A stretch of 6,197 nucleotides of DNA from an uncultured Chloroflexota bacterium (GCA_937927665.1 CALBRY010000673.1:1-6197); one strand, 5' to 3'; shown: positions 1 through 6,197, counted from the stretch's first letter. Made by a program: numbers and translations. Notes: a model not told the origin generated them from the sequence alone.

Positions 1-252
1 GGTGCTGTATGCGTAATCTTGGGAGATCAGTTCAATCGGGCGACCGTTGATCCCGCCGTTATCATTCAGCCAATCGACGTAGGCGATCACGCCTTCGCCG
101 TAAGGCGTTCCAACATCCCCCGTCGCACCGCTCAAGTCGAAAATCGCCCCGACACGGATCGGTTCTCCGGTCGCCTCTTGTGCAGAAACCACCGCCGCGC
201 CAACCAGCGCCAGCGCCGCCACCACCATAACCATCAACAACAGTTTGCGCAT
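1..252 (-). CDS. Branched-chain-type ABC transporter substrate-binding protein (LivK-like), 3' end outside window
   Basis: This gene encodes the extracytoplasmic ligand-capture protein of the adjacent Liv-type transporter. Only the first 84 codons lie in the window. Residues 1-24 form a classical signal peptide: MRK, a hydrophobic stretch to about residue 22, and a probable signal peptidase I site after VSA (24). No lipobox cysteine follows. The mature part opens with PIRVGAIFDLSGATGDVG (31-48), then YGEGVIAYVDWLNDNGGING (51-70) and RPIELISQDYAY (71-82), the typical first strand, ligand-loop and first helix of type 1 periplasmic-binding folds (Peripla_BP_6). The ATG is supported by an AAGGAGA ribosome site 6 bases upstream. 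It lies 73 bases after livM, in the same direction. The family assignment is secure. The ligand cannot be read from this fragment, and gene context suggests an organic acid rather than leucine. Confidence 0.9.
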   Translation of the reverse strand, partial: MRKLLLMVMVVAALALVGAAVVSAQEATGEPIRVGAIFDLSGATGDVGTPYGEGVIAYVDWLNDNGGINGRPIELISQDYAYST

Positions 253-258
253 GAACAG

Positions 259-265
259 TCTCCTT
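259..265 (-). promoter_or_regulatory. Strong ribosome binding site of the binding-protein gene
   Basis: On the minus strand AAGGAGA stands 6 bases before the ATG at 252-250, which is near-ideal complementarity and spacing to 16S rRNA. It fixes the start of the substrate-binding protein and fits the high expression usually needed for this component. Confidence 0.75.
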
Positions 266-284
266 AAGGCGTGCAATTTCCTAA

Positions 285-321
285 AAAACAGAAAATCGCG
301 GCAGTCCTGCATACCGCGTTT
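285..321 (-). terminator. Hairpin with T-rich tail between livM and the binding-protein gene (possible attenuator or mRNA processing/stability stem)
   Basis: Read on the minus strand, AAACGCGG is followed by a 12-base loop, then CCGCG, a bulged A and TTTT, with a further T6 run a few bases on. The core stem is CGCGG (318-314) with CCGCG (301-297), extended by A/T pairs. The loop contains a small GCAG/CTGC alternative stem. It sits 5 to 41 bases after the livM stop and before the binding-protein ribosome site. The shape resembles a weak intrinsic terminator. Because the next gene belongs to the same operon, partial termination or a 3' end stabilising stem is more likely than a full stop. No free energy was calculated. 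Confidence 0.35.
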
Positions 322-325
322 CTCC

Positions 326-1420
326 CTAATATCGGAAGGGGAACAGACGGAAATAATCTTTAATATTCCGCCACAACTTCTGAATCCCTTCCGGCTCAAA
401 GATCAGCGCCAGCACAATCGCCAACCCGAATACGCCTTGCTGCAAAAACGGCAGCAGTGAGTTAAAAGCGCGAATCGAGTCGGTATCCGTACCGGTGATC
501 GCCCGTCCGAGCAAACGCAAAAGCTCAGGCAGCAGCACGATAAAAATCGCACCATAGATCGAACCGCCGATCGTCCCCAATCCGCCGATGATGATCATCG
601 CCAGATATTCGATGGAGACTTCAATCGTGAAGCGTTCAAAGCTGATCGCCGTGCTGTACTGCGCCATTAATCCCCCCGCCAAGCCGACGATGAACGAGGA
701 CAGCGCGAACGCGAGCAGCTTATAACGAAACAGGCTGACACCCATCACCTGAGCGGCGATATCTTGATCGCGGATAGCAACGAAAGCGCGTCCAATATGG
801 GTGCGAAACAGATTGGTTGCGGCGATCACCACCAGCGCAAGCACCGCCAACCCTAGAAAATAAAACGCATATTCATTGTTGTTTAGACGCCATTCCGGAT
901 TGCCAAACAACAGCGCATTCGGAATATTCAGCGCGTCCGTCGTGCGTCCGTCAATTGCGCCGTCGATCGGATCCCAATTGATAATGACCCATTGAACGAT
1001 CTGCTGTGCCGCAAGCGTAGCGACTGCCAGATACAGCCCTTTCAAGCGCAGCGATGGAATACCGATCAGCATGCCAAAAGCAGCGGTCACAAACGCGGCA
1101 AAAATGATCGAAAGCCACCACGGAAAGCCGAAGTAAACCGAGCTTAACCCGCTGGCATAAGCCCCCACCGCGAGAAATGCACCCTGCCCCAAGCTGATCT
1201 GTCCCGTGTAGCCGGTCAAGATGTTCAGCCCAATTGCGCCGATCGCCGCGATCACCACGCCGTTGACGATTCGCATCTCGACCGATCCCAAGATGAACGG
1301 AAGCGCGAGCGCAAACACAATCGCAAGGACAATGCGCGCCCGCTGCATCGTGGTAGGGCGAACCTGCATATCCGATTTATACGTCTCGTGGAAAACTCCA
1401 CACTGCATTTCGGATGCCAT
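326..1420 (-). CDS. livM: Branched-chain-type ABC transporter permease, LivM family
   Basis: This is one of the two integral membrane subunits that form the import channel with LivH. At 364 residues it has typical LivM length. Family marks are GLNILTGYTGQISLGQGAF (64-82), which runs into the second and third membrane spans, the cytoplasmic-loop motif AIRDQDIAAQVMGV (215-228), and the EAA-like ATPase-contact segment GGLGTIGGSIYGA (279-291). About eight or nine hydrophobic segments are visible, roughly at 29-47, 50-70, 78-98, 103-122, 127-147, 184-203, 233-257, 270-303 and 322-342. The first ~25 residues are polar and form a cytoplasmic lead. Met5, Met18 and Met25 are alternative starts, but the first ATG has a good ribosome site overlapping the livH stop and is preferred. 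The gene follows livH by 9 bases. The symbol denotes family, not proven leucine specificity. Confidence 0.93.
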   Translation of the reverse strand: MASEMQCGVFHETYKSDMQVRPTTMQRARIVLAIVFALALPFILGSVEMRIVNGVVIAAIGAIGLNILTGYTGQISLGQGAFLAVGAYASGLSSVYFGFPWWLSIIFAAFVTAAFGMLIGIPSLRLKGLYLAVATLAAQQIVQWVIINWDPIDGAIDGRTTDALNIPNALLFGNPEWRLNNNEYAFYFLGLAVLALVVIAATNLFRTHIGRAFVAIRDQDIAAQVMGVSLFRYKLLAFALSSFIVGLAGGLMAQYSTAISFERFTIEVSIEYLAMIIIGGLGTIGGSIYGAIFIVLLPELLRLLGRAITGTDTDSIRAFNSLLPFLQQGVFGLAIVLALIFEPEGIQKLWRNIKDYFRLFPFRY

Positions 1421-1426
1421 CGCCTT

Positions 1427-1431
1427 CTCCT
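1427..1431 (-). promoter_or_regulatory. livM ribosome binding site overlapping the livH stop codon
   Basis: AGGAG on the minus strand overlaps the livH TAG stop (1432-1430) and lies 6 bases before the livM ATG. Terminating ribosomes on livH would sit on the livM start signal, which points to translational coupling of the two permeases. It also supports the first ATG over the internal methionines. Confidence 0.7.
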
Positions 1432-2362
1432 ACACGCGCTCGATGCGTTTTTGACCGAACAACCCATACGGCTTGATCATCAAAATGACCAGCAGCACGA
1501 TGTACGGAATCACATTTTTCAATGATGGATCAATATAGCCGCTTGCGTAGCTTTCGATCATGCCGACGATGAACCCGCCGATAATCGCACCGGGGATCGA
1601 GTCCAATCCGCCAAGGATGATGACCGGAAAAGCGCGCAGCCCGACATTATCAATATCGCCGCTGACATTGTTCGTTAGATTGGCGATCAGCAGTCCGGCT
1701 ACGCCCGCGATGATCGCCGCCAGCGACCACGCAAACGCGAAAACCGTCTTGATGCTGATGCCCATGCTCATCGCCGCCTGTTGATCATCCGCCGCCGCCC
1801 GCATAGCGATCCCGTATTTTGAGCGCCGGAAAAACAGCATCAACAGACCGACCAGCAGCAAGACAATCACCACCATGAAAATGCCTTCATAGGGGAGAAA
1901 CAGCGGGCGTCGCGCGCCTTCAATAACAATTTCGAAGCGCCCTTCGATTGGAAGGATCGCCGTCGGCAGGCTTTGCGGATTCACACCCCACACCGCGCCG
2001 ACGATCGCTTGCAGGATGTTGGTGAGTCCGATCGTCACCATAATCACACTGATGACAGGCTCTCCGATTAACGGTCGCAAGATCAAGCGTTCGACCAGCA
2101 CCCCCAATCCCACCATCGCCAACACGCCGATCAACAGCGCGATCGGGAGCAGCAGATCAGTAACACCAGCGCCTTGCAGCCACAGCATCACCTGATACAC
2201 GACATAGGCGCTGAGGAGCATAAACTCGCCGTGCGCGAAGTTGATCACATCGCTCGATTTGAAAACCAGCACCAAACCGAGCGCGATCAAGCCGAGCAGC
2301 GCACCTTCACTAAACCCGGTATACGTGAGCCGGATGAACTTTAATAGTAAGTCTGCGTCCAC
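1430..2362 (-). CDS. livH: Branched-chain-type ABC transporter permease, LivH family
   Basis: This is the second membrane subunit of the Liv-type importer, partner of LivM. At 310 residues it is close to the usual LivH length of about 300. Diagnostic segments are INFAHGEFMLLSAY (40-53), the loop MRAAADDQQAAMSMGI (187-202), the ATPase-contact segment LGGLDSIPGAIIGG (250-263) and a C-terminal LMIKPYGLFGQ (294-304). About eight hydrophobic spans are seen, roughly at 18-36, 42-62, 70-92, 104-126, 158-178, 205-228, 244-272 and 284-304. The start codon is GTG. The next in-frame methionine is residue 48, inside the conserved region, so the GTG is needed, and a GAGG ribosome site lies 5 bases upstream. 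The gene begins 13 bases after the acyl-CoA synthetase stop. The symbol denotes family only. Confidence 0.93.
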   Translation of the reverse strand: MDADLLLKFIRLTYTGFSEGALLGLIALGLVLVFKSSDVINFAHGEFMLLSAYVVYQVMLWLQGAGVTDLLLPIALLIGVLAMVGLGVLVERLILRPLIGEPVISVIMVTIGLTNILQAIVGAVWGVNPQSLPTAILPIEGRFEIVIEGARRPLFLPYEGIFMVVIVLLLVGLLMLFFRRSKYGIAMRAAADDQQAAMSMGISIKTVFAFAWSLAAIIAGVAGLLIANLTNNVSGDIDNVGLRAFPVIILGGLDSIPGAIIGGFIVGMIESYASGYIDPSLKNVIPYIVLLVILMIKPYGLFGQKRIERV

Positions 2363-2367
2363 AAAAA

Positions 2368-2371
2368 CCTC
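2368..2371 (-). promoter_or_regulatory. Ribosome binding site supporting the GTG start of livH
   Basis: GAGG on the minus strand lies in the 13-base gap after the synthetase stop, 5 bases before GTG at 2362-2360. It is modest, but it is the only candidate and supports the non-ATG start. Confidence 0.5.
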
Positions 2372-2375
2372 GTCT

Positions 2376-4325
2376 TCAATTGTTCTTGATGGCGTTGGTG
2401 ATCGCTATCGCGCCGCTGCTAGAAAGCGCTTCATCCATGTTCTCGATTCGGACATCCACCTGAAGCGTCTGTGTCTTACCGTCTTGATACGTGATCGCGC
2501 TGACGATATGCACGCTTCCCGTATCGCCATACAATCCGCCAACAAGTTCGTGATACCGTTCCGCCACAAACCCGCGTCGTACTTTGCGCGTGCGTGTTAG
2601 CTCGGCATCGTCCGCATCGAGTTCTTTATAAAGCAGCAGGAATCGCCGGATTCGCGCCGCCGGAGGCAGATCCGAGTTTGTCCGTTCAACCTCTTTGCGG
2701 ATCAAGGCATAGATCGGCGGTTTCTGCGAAAGATCGGTATAAGTCGTGTAAGCGATCTTGTTGTTTTCCGCCCATTTGCCCACGTTGCCAAAGTCGATGT
2801 TGATCATGGCGGTCACATAAGGGTAATCGCCGCCAAATACAACCGCTTCTCGAACGTAAGGGCTGAACTTGAGCTTATTTTCGATAAATTGTGGCGAAAA
2901 CCGCGTCCCATCCGCCAGCGTCATCACATCTTTCGCGCGGTCAATCACAATCAGGTGACCGCTTTCATCAAAGTAGCCCGCGTCACCCGTTCGCACCCAA
3001 CCATCCGGCGTGATCGTCTTGGCGGTCGCTTCGTCGTCGTTGTAGTACCCCTGAAAGCACACCGAACCGCGCACAAGGATTTCGCCGCTCTCATCACATG
3101 CGACTTCCGCGCCGGGGAACGGCGTACCAACCGTTTGAAACTTGATCCCGTCATCCCGGTGGATCACGCAGATACCCGTCGTTTCGGTCTGACCGTATCC
3201 CTGTTTCAGGTTAACGCCCATCGCGTGATAGAAACGGAAAATATCAGGACCGAGCGCCGCGCCCGCCGTATACGCCCATCGCACATTCGATAAACCAAGT
3301 TGATCGAGCAGATTACGGAACACCAGCCAGTACGCAAACCGTGACATCAAGCGATCGACAGCGCTCATCGGCTTACCATCGAATTTCGCATTCGCAGCGC
3401 GATAGCCGACGCGCATCGCCCAATTGAACATGGCACGCTTTAGGCGATCGGCATCCTCGATCTTCACCTGCACCTGACTCACCATATTTTCCCAGATGCG
3501 CGGCGGGGCAAACATAATGTGCGGTCCGATTTCGCGGATATTCGTCTGAACAGTTTCCGGTTCTTCCGGAAAGTTGAGCGCAAACCCCGTCTGCATCCCG
3601 CACGCCATCGACATCATCTGTTCGCCAATCCATGCCAGCGGCAGGAACGAAACAAATTGATGATCTTGTGTGAAGTGGTCAACCGAAGTCATGCCCACCG
3701 CCATCGACATCAAGTTGTGATGGCTGATCTTCGCCAACTTCGGGCGCGAAGTCGTCCCCGACGTGGTGCTGATAATGGCAATATCCGCCCCCGTGCCCAG
3801 ATCGACCTGCTCATCATAAAAATGGGGATTCTTTTCGTGATAGGCGCTGCCCGCCGCTTCGACATCGGGAAAACCCATCAGAAATGGTTCGGTGTAGTTT
3901 CGCAGCCCTTTGGGATCGTAATAGATCAATTTCTCAACGGTCGGCAGTTGATCCCAAATCTCGATCAGCTTATCGACCTGCTCTTGATCTTCCACAACGA
4001 TGAAACGCGCATCGCATTTCTGCGCGATATATGCGACTTCTTCCGCGACCGAATCCTGATAAATCCCGATCGACGCGCCGCCAAAAGCTTGCGCGGCAAC
4101 CTCAGAGATCACCCATTCCGGGCGGTTGTCCCCAATGATGATGATCCGGTCGCCGCGCTGAAACCCGAGCGTGTGCATCCCAAGCGCGAAATTGCGCGCT
4201 CGTTCTGCGAATGTCTGCCATGAAATCGACTGCCACACACCGAAACGCTTTTCGCGGAGGGCAATCTTATCTTTAGACCGCTGTGCATTCTCTCGTAATT
4301 GTTTTGGCAGTGTATCGACCGCCAT
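2376..4325 (-). CDS. AMP-forming acyl-CoA synthetase/ligase (long-chain FAA1-like group) inside the transporter operon
   Basis: This cytoplasmic, possibly membrane-associated ANL-superfamily enzyme is expected to activate a carboxylic acid with ATP and join it to CoA, releasing AMP and pyrophosphate. The 649-residue length suits the long-chain (COG1022-like) branch. In order it shows the phosphate-binding loop TTSGTTSRPK (187-196), FLPLAWIGEQ (227-236), the adenine/AMP motif GYGQTETTG (376-384), WVRTGD (443-448), the hinge region IDRAKD (461-466) and the C-terminal LTRTRKVRRG (576-585), whose K581 is the candidate catalytic lysine. The loop departs from the usual SGTTGxPKG: Ser replaces the Gly before RPK and Leu replaces the Gly after it. 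About 50 residues follow the ligase core and have no motif I recognise. The ATG follows a GAGGG/GGAAG purine-rich site, 24 bases after livG. The acid used cannot be told from sequence; fatty, aromatic or branched acids are all possible. Confidence 0.9.
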   Translation of the reverse strand: MAVDTLPKQLRENAQRSKDKIALREKRFGVWQSISWQTFAERARNFALGMHTLGFQRGDRIIIIGDNRPEWVISEVAAQAFGGASIGIYQDSVAEEVAYIAQKCDARFIVVEDQEQVDKLIEIWDQLPTVEKLIYYDPKGLRNYTEPFLMGFPDVEAAGSAYHEKNPHFYDEQVDLGTGADIAIISTTSGTTSRPKLAKISHHNLMSMAVGMTSVDHFTQDHQFVSFLPLAWIGEQMMSMACGMQTGFALNFPEEPETVQTNIREIGPHIMFAPPRIWENMVSQVQVKIEDADRLKRAMFNWAMRVGYRAANAKFDGKPMSAVDRLMSRFAYWLVFRNLLDQLGLSNVRWAYTAGAALGPDIFRFYHAMGVNLKQGYGQTETTGICVIHRDDGIKFQTVGTPFPGAEVACDESGEILVRGSVCFQGYYNDDEATAKTITPDGWVRTGDAGYFDESGHLIVIDRAKDVMTLADGTRFSPQFIENKLKFSPYVREAVVFGGDYPYVTAMINIDFGNVGKWAENNKIAYTTYTDLSQKPPIYALIRKEVERTNSDLPPAARIRRFLLLYKELDADDAELTRTRKVRRGFVAERYHELVGGLYGDTGSVHIVSAITYQDGKTQTLQVDVRIENMDEALSSSGAIAITNAIKNN

Positions 4326-4349
4326 CTTCCACCCTCTTGAAAAAACAAA

Positions 4350-5159
4350 TTAACCTTTACCGAGGTACGCCCGAACCACATCGGGATTTTCTTTAACTTC
4401 AGCGGGCGTTCCCGTGGCAATACAGCGCCCAAAATCCAAGACGGCGATCTGATCGCTGATATCCATGACCACACCCATATCGTGTTCGATCAGGATGATG
4501 GTCACGCCCCATTCTTCATTGATGTCGAGCACATAACGGGCGATATCTTCTTTTTCTTCGGCGTTCATCCCTGCCATCGGCTCATCGAGCAGCAGCAGGC
4601 TGGGATTAATCGCCAATGCGCGACCCAGTTCAACCCGCTTTTGCAGCCCATACGCCAATGCGCCAACAGTCTGCTTGCGGATATTCTGGATTTCCAACAG
4701 GTCGATCACATATTCGACAAAGCGGCGGTGATCAATTTCTTCGCGCTGCGCCGCGCCCCAATACAGGAGCGCGCTGAACACATTTTTACGCATATGCACA
4801 TGCCGCCCGAGCATCAGATTATCAAGCACGGACATGTGACTGAATAATTCGATGTTCTGAAACGAGCGCGCGATACCAAGACGGGGAAGATGAAAAGGAG
4901 GGGATTTGACCAGATTTGTACTGCCGTAAAGAATGCGTCCACGCTGCGGACGATATAACCCGCAAATACAATTGAGCATACTCGTCTTGCCCGCGCCGTT
5001 CGGTCCGATGATGGCGAAAATTTCACCGACACCAACCGTAAAGCTCACGTCGGAAAGTGCGTTAACACCTCCGAAGCTTAGGAAGACATTCTCGACCTGT
5101 AGCGGGTATGCGGGAGGACGATCGGCTTCGTAAGGACGTGCAAACCGTGAAAGCTGCAT
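4350..5159 (-). CDS. livG: Branched-chain-type ABC transporter ATP-binding protein, LivG family
   Basis: This cytoplasmic ATPase drives the importer by pairing at the LivH/LivM interface. Its 269 residues show the full nucleotide-binding domain: Walker A GPNGAGKTS (52-60), the Q-loop in RSFQNIELF (Gln101), a signature segment LAYGLQKRVELGRAL (168-182) in place of LSGGQ, Walker B LLLLDEP (188-194) with catalytic Glu193, and the H-loop EHDMGVVM (His226). The LivG-type insertion between Q-loop and signature (about 115-150), and the C-terminal TGTPAEVKENPDVVRAYLG (249-267) favour LivG over LivF. Residues 1-20 form a slightly long polar N-terminus before the first strand. It is the first gene of the operon, about 70 bases after the predicted transcription start. 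Its ribosome site is weak (CGAGA, 5171-5167). The LivF partner is not in the window. Confidence 0.93.
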   Translation of the reverse strand: MQLSRFARPYEADRPPAYPLQVENVFLSFGGVNALSDVSFTVGVGEIFAIIGPNGAGKTSMLNCICGLYRPQRGRILYGSTNLVKSPPFHLPRLGIARSFQNIELFSHMSVLDNLMLGRHVHMRKNVFSALLYWGAAQREEIDHRRFVEYVIDLLEIQNIRKQTVGALAYGLQKRVELGRALAINPSLLLLDEPMAGMNAEEKEDIARYVLDINEEWGVTIILIEHDMGVVMDISDQIAVLDFGRCIATGTPAEVKENPDVVRAYLGKG

Positions 5160-5219
5160 TGATGAGTCTCGAAATAAACTAAGCGTGAAAACGATTTATT
5201 ACAATCTGCGGAGCATTTT

Positions 5220-5241
5220 GTTAGTATATCGATGTTATTAT
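5220..5241. promoter_or_regulatory. Possible operator: direct repeats flanking ATCGAT at the operon promoter
   Basis: GTTAGTAT (5220-5227) and GTTATTAT (5234-5241) match at seven of eight positions and flank the palindrome ATCGAT (5228-5233), giving a 14-base period. The element covers the -10 box and predicted start of the minus-strand promoter, where a repressor could block transcription. TATTAT at 5236-5241 could also serve as a -10 box for the divergent gene, but no good -35 box lies at the right distance. No regulator gene is present in the window. The region is AT-rich, so the repeat could arise by chance. Confidence 0.3.
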
Positions 5242-5265
5242 GCCGTGCGCGGCGTTCACCGTCAA
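5237..5265 (-). promoter_or_regulatory. Sigma70-type promoter of the transporter/ligase operon
   Basis: On the minus strand the -35 box TTGACG (5265-5260) and -10 box CATAAT (5242-5237) each match consensus at five of six bases and are separated by exactly 17 bases. Transcription should begin near 5230, giving an untranslated leader of about 70 bases before the livG ATG at 5159. I saw no riboswitch-like fold in that leader. The match is by eye, but its quality and position upstream of the first operon gene make it convincing. Confidence 0.65.
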
Positions 5266-5292
5266 ATGAATATTAAAAGTGACATATGTACT

Positions 5293-6197
5293 ATGTTGAG
5301 TGATTCCTTGTCATCAATCGTCTTCTTTAAACGTCGTTTTCCCAGCGCGAACAACATTCTGGTGCGCGGGGATCGCCCCATCCTCATCGATCCCGGTTTT
5401 CAAACCGACCTATCCGAAACCGAACGGTTGATTTCAAACGCGGGCGTTCCCCCTTCCCAACTCGCATTGATCGTCAACACGCACTATCACAGTGATCATG
5501 TTGGCGGCAATCACGGATTTCAGACGCGCTGGCACACACCCATCGCCGCTTCTGCCATTGATGCGCGCCTCATCAATGATCGGGATCGGGATGCGTGCGC
5601 CGCCGAATGGCTCGGTCAGCCCGTCGAGCCGTATACAGTTGATCAAGCGCTGCTGCCGGGGGATATACTGTCAACGGGAGCAGTTGATCTCGAAGTGATC
5701 GCCGCGCCGGGGCACACGCTCGGTCATATGGTTCTATTTGCGCGTGAATCAGGTGTTTTGATCGCCGGGGATACGTTTCATGCCGATGATGTCGCGTGGT
5801 TGAACGTTTTTCGGGAGGGTACGGGAGCGATCTACCGGATGATGGACACGCTGGATCGGCTGGCAGTACTGCCGCTCAAGCGCTCATACAGCGGGCATGG
5901 CGCGCCGTGCGAAACACCGCTCCAAACCATCGACGCGGCACGGCGGCGCTATGAAAAGTGGATACCTGATCCGCACAAAATCGGGTGGCACGCCTGTAAA
6001 CGCATCTTCACCTACGCGCTGATGCTCGAAGACGGCATGACCCGCCCGGACATTGAGCGCTATCTGCTGCGCGCGAACTGGTTTTATGACTATGCACGGT
6101 TTGTATTCGATCTAGCCCCCGCCGGGTTTATCCAGCCGCTCTTGGACGAATGCACCCGATCAGGCGGCGCGGAATGGCGCGGCGATAAGCTGTATGC
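5293..6197 (+). CDS. Metallo-beta-lactamase-fold metal-dependent hydrolase, 3' end outside window
   Basis: The visible 301 codons encode an MBL-fold enzyme, probably binding two zinc ions in the cytoplasm. All ligands are present: THYHSDH with His64, His66, Asp68 and His69, APGHTLGH with His141, AGDT with Asp160, and SGHG with His202. The N-terminus (RRFPSANNILVRG, 14-26, then PILIDPGF, 29-36) is the usual first strands of the fold, and there is no signal peptide. After the last ligand about 100 more residues form a mainly helical C-terminal part (RRRYEKW, 217-223; RPDIERYLLRANWFYDY, 254-270). No stop occurs before the edge. The ATG at 5293 gives a compact N-terminus, while an in-frame ATG at 5266 would add nine residues; neither has a clear ribosome site. 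The fold covers thioesterases, lactonases, glyoxalase II and others, so the substrate is unknown. It diverges from livG by 133 bases. Confidence 0.88.
   Translation, partial: MLSDSLSSIVFFKRRFPSANNILVRGDRPILIDPGFQTDLSETERLISNAGVPPSQLALIVNTHYHSDHVGGNHGFQTRWHTPIAASAIDARLINDRDRDACAAEWLGQPVEPYTVDQALLPGDILSTGAVDLEVIAAPGHTLGHMVLFARESGVLIAGDTFHADDVAWLNVFREGTGAIYRMMDTLDRLAVLPLKRSYSGHGAPCETPLQTIDAARRRYEKWIPDPHKIGWHACKRIFTYALMLEDGMTRPDIERYLLRANWFYDYARFVFDLAPAGFIQPLLDECTRSGGAEWRGDKLY

Noticed and set aside
168..182. Thought that the livG signature (LAYGLQ instead of LSGGQ, residues 168-173) marks a defective ATPase; coordinates are residues of livG
   Set aside because: Liv-type ATPases commonly carry LSYGQ or LPYGLQ-like variants, and Walker A, Walker B, the catalytic Glu and the His switch are all intact.
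19..267. Plus-strand open frame of 82 codons at the left edge
   Set aside because: It is antisense to the signal peptide and first domain of the binding protein, which has a strong ribosome site and clear homology features.
3519..4223. Long plus-strand open frame of 234 codons
   Set aside because: It lies entirely antisense to the acyl-CoA synthetase, whose motifs are intact. The predicted protein is Arg/His-rich and low in recognisable structure, typical of a shadow frame.
4482..4847. Plus-strand open frame of 121 codons
   Set aside because: It is antisense to the conserved signature and Walker B part of livG and has no recognisable domain.
5266..5292. Upstream in-frame ATG of the hydrolase
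   Set aside because: It would add nine residues (MNIKSDICT) with no family resemblance and no ribosome site, and it abuts the -35 box of the divergent promoter. It is kept only as an alternative start.
5434..5646. Minus-strand open frame of 70 codons inside the hydrolase region
   Set aside because: It overlaps the metal-binding core of the MBL hydrolase on the other strand, so it is a shadow.

Overview
The window carries most of a branched-chain amino-acid-type (HAAT/Liv) ABC uptake operon on the minus strand. Read in the direction of transcription, the order is livG-type ATPase (5159-4350), AMP-forming acyl-CoA synthetase (4325-2376), livH-type permease (2362-1430), livM-type permease (1420-326), and the N-terminal 84 codons of a livK-type substrate-binding protein (252 to beyond base 1). 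A divergent plus-strand gene from about 5293 runs off the right edge and encodes a metallo-beta-lactamase-fold hydrolase with all of its metal ligands. No RNA gene, mobile element, CRISPR array or origin was seen.

The ATPase, ligase and two permeases are separated by only 24, 13 and 9 bases, so they look co-transcribed and translationally coupled. A 73-base gap containing a hairpin followed by a T-rich run precedes the binding-protein gene and may adjust its expression relative to the rest. A good sigma70-type promoter (TTGACG, 17 bases, CATAAT on the minus strand) lies in the 133-base divergent region and should drive the transporter operon with a leader of about 70 bases.

In the likely working model, the secreted binding protein captures a small ligand, LivH and LivM form the membrane channel, and LivG with a second ATPase (LivF, absent from the window) powers import. 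The ligase lies inside the operon, which suggests the ligand is a carboxylic acid that is converted to its CoA thioester on entry, not an amino acid. That substrate assignment is inference. The hydrolase may act on a related ester or thioester, but only its divergent position supports this.

The organism is a bacterium of moderate GC content (mid-50s percent by eye). Gene content and protein style would fit an environmental Chloroflexota (Anaerolineae-like) genome, but this is a weak guess from general resemblance. One compositional oddity is strong: GATC occurs roughly three to four times more often than expected by chance.
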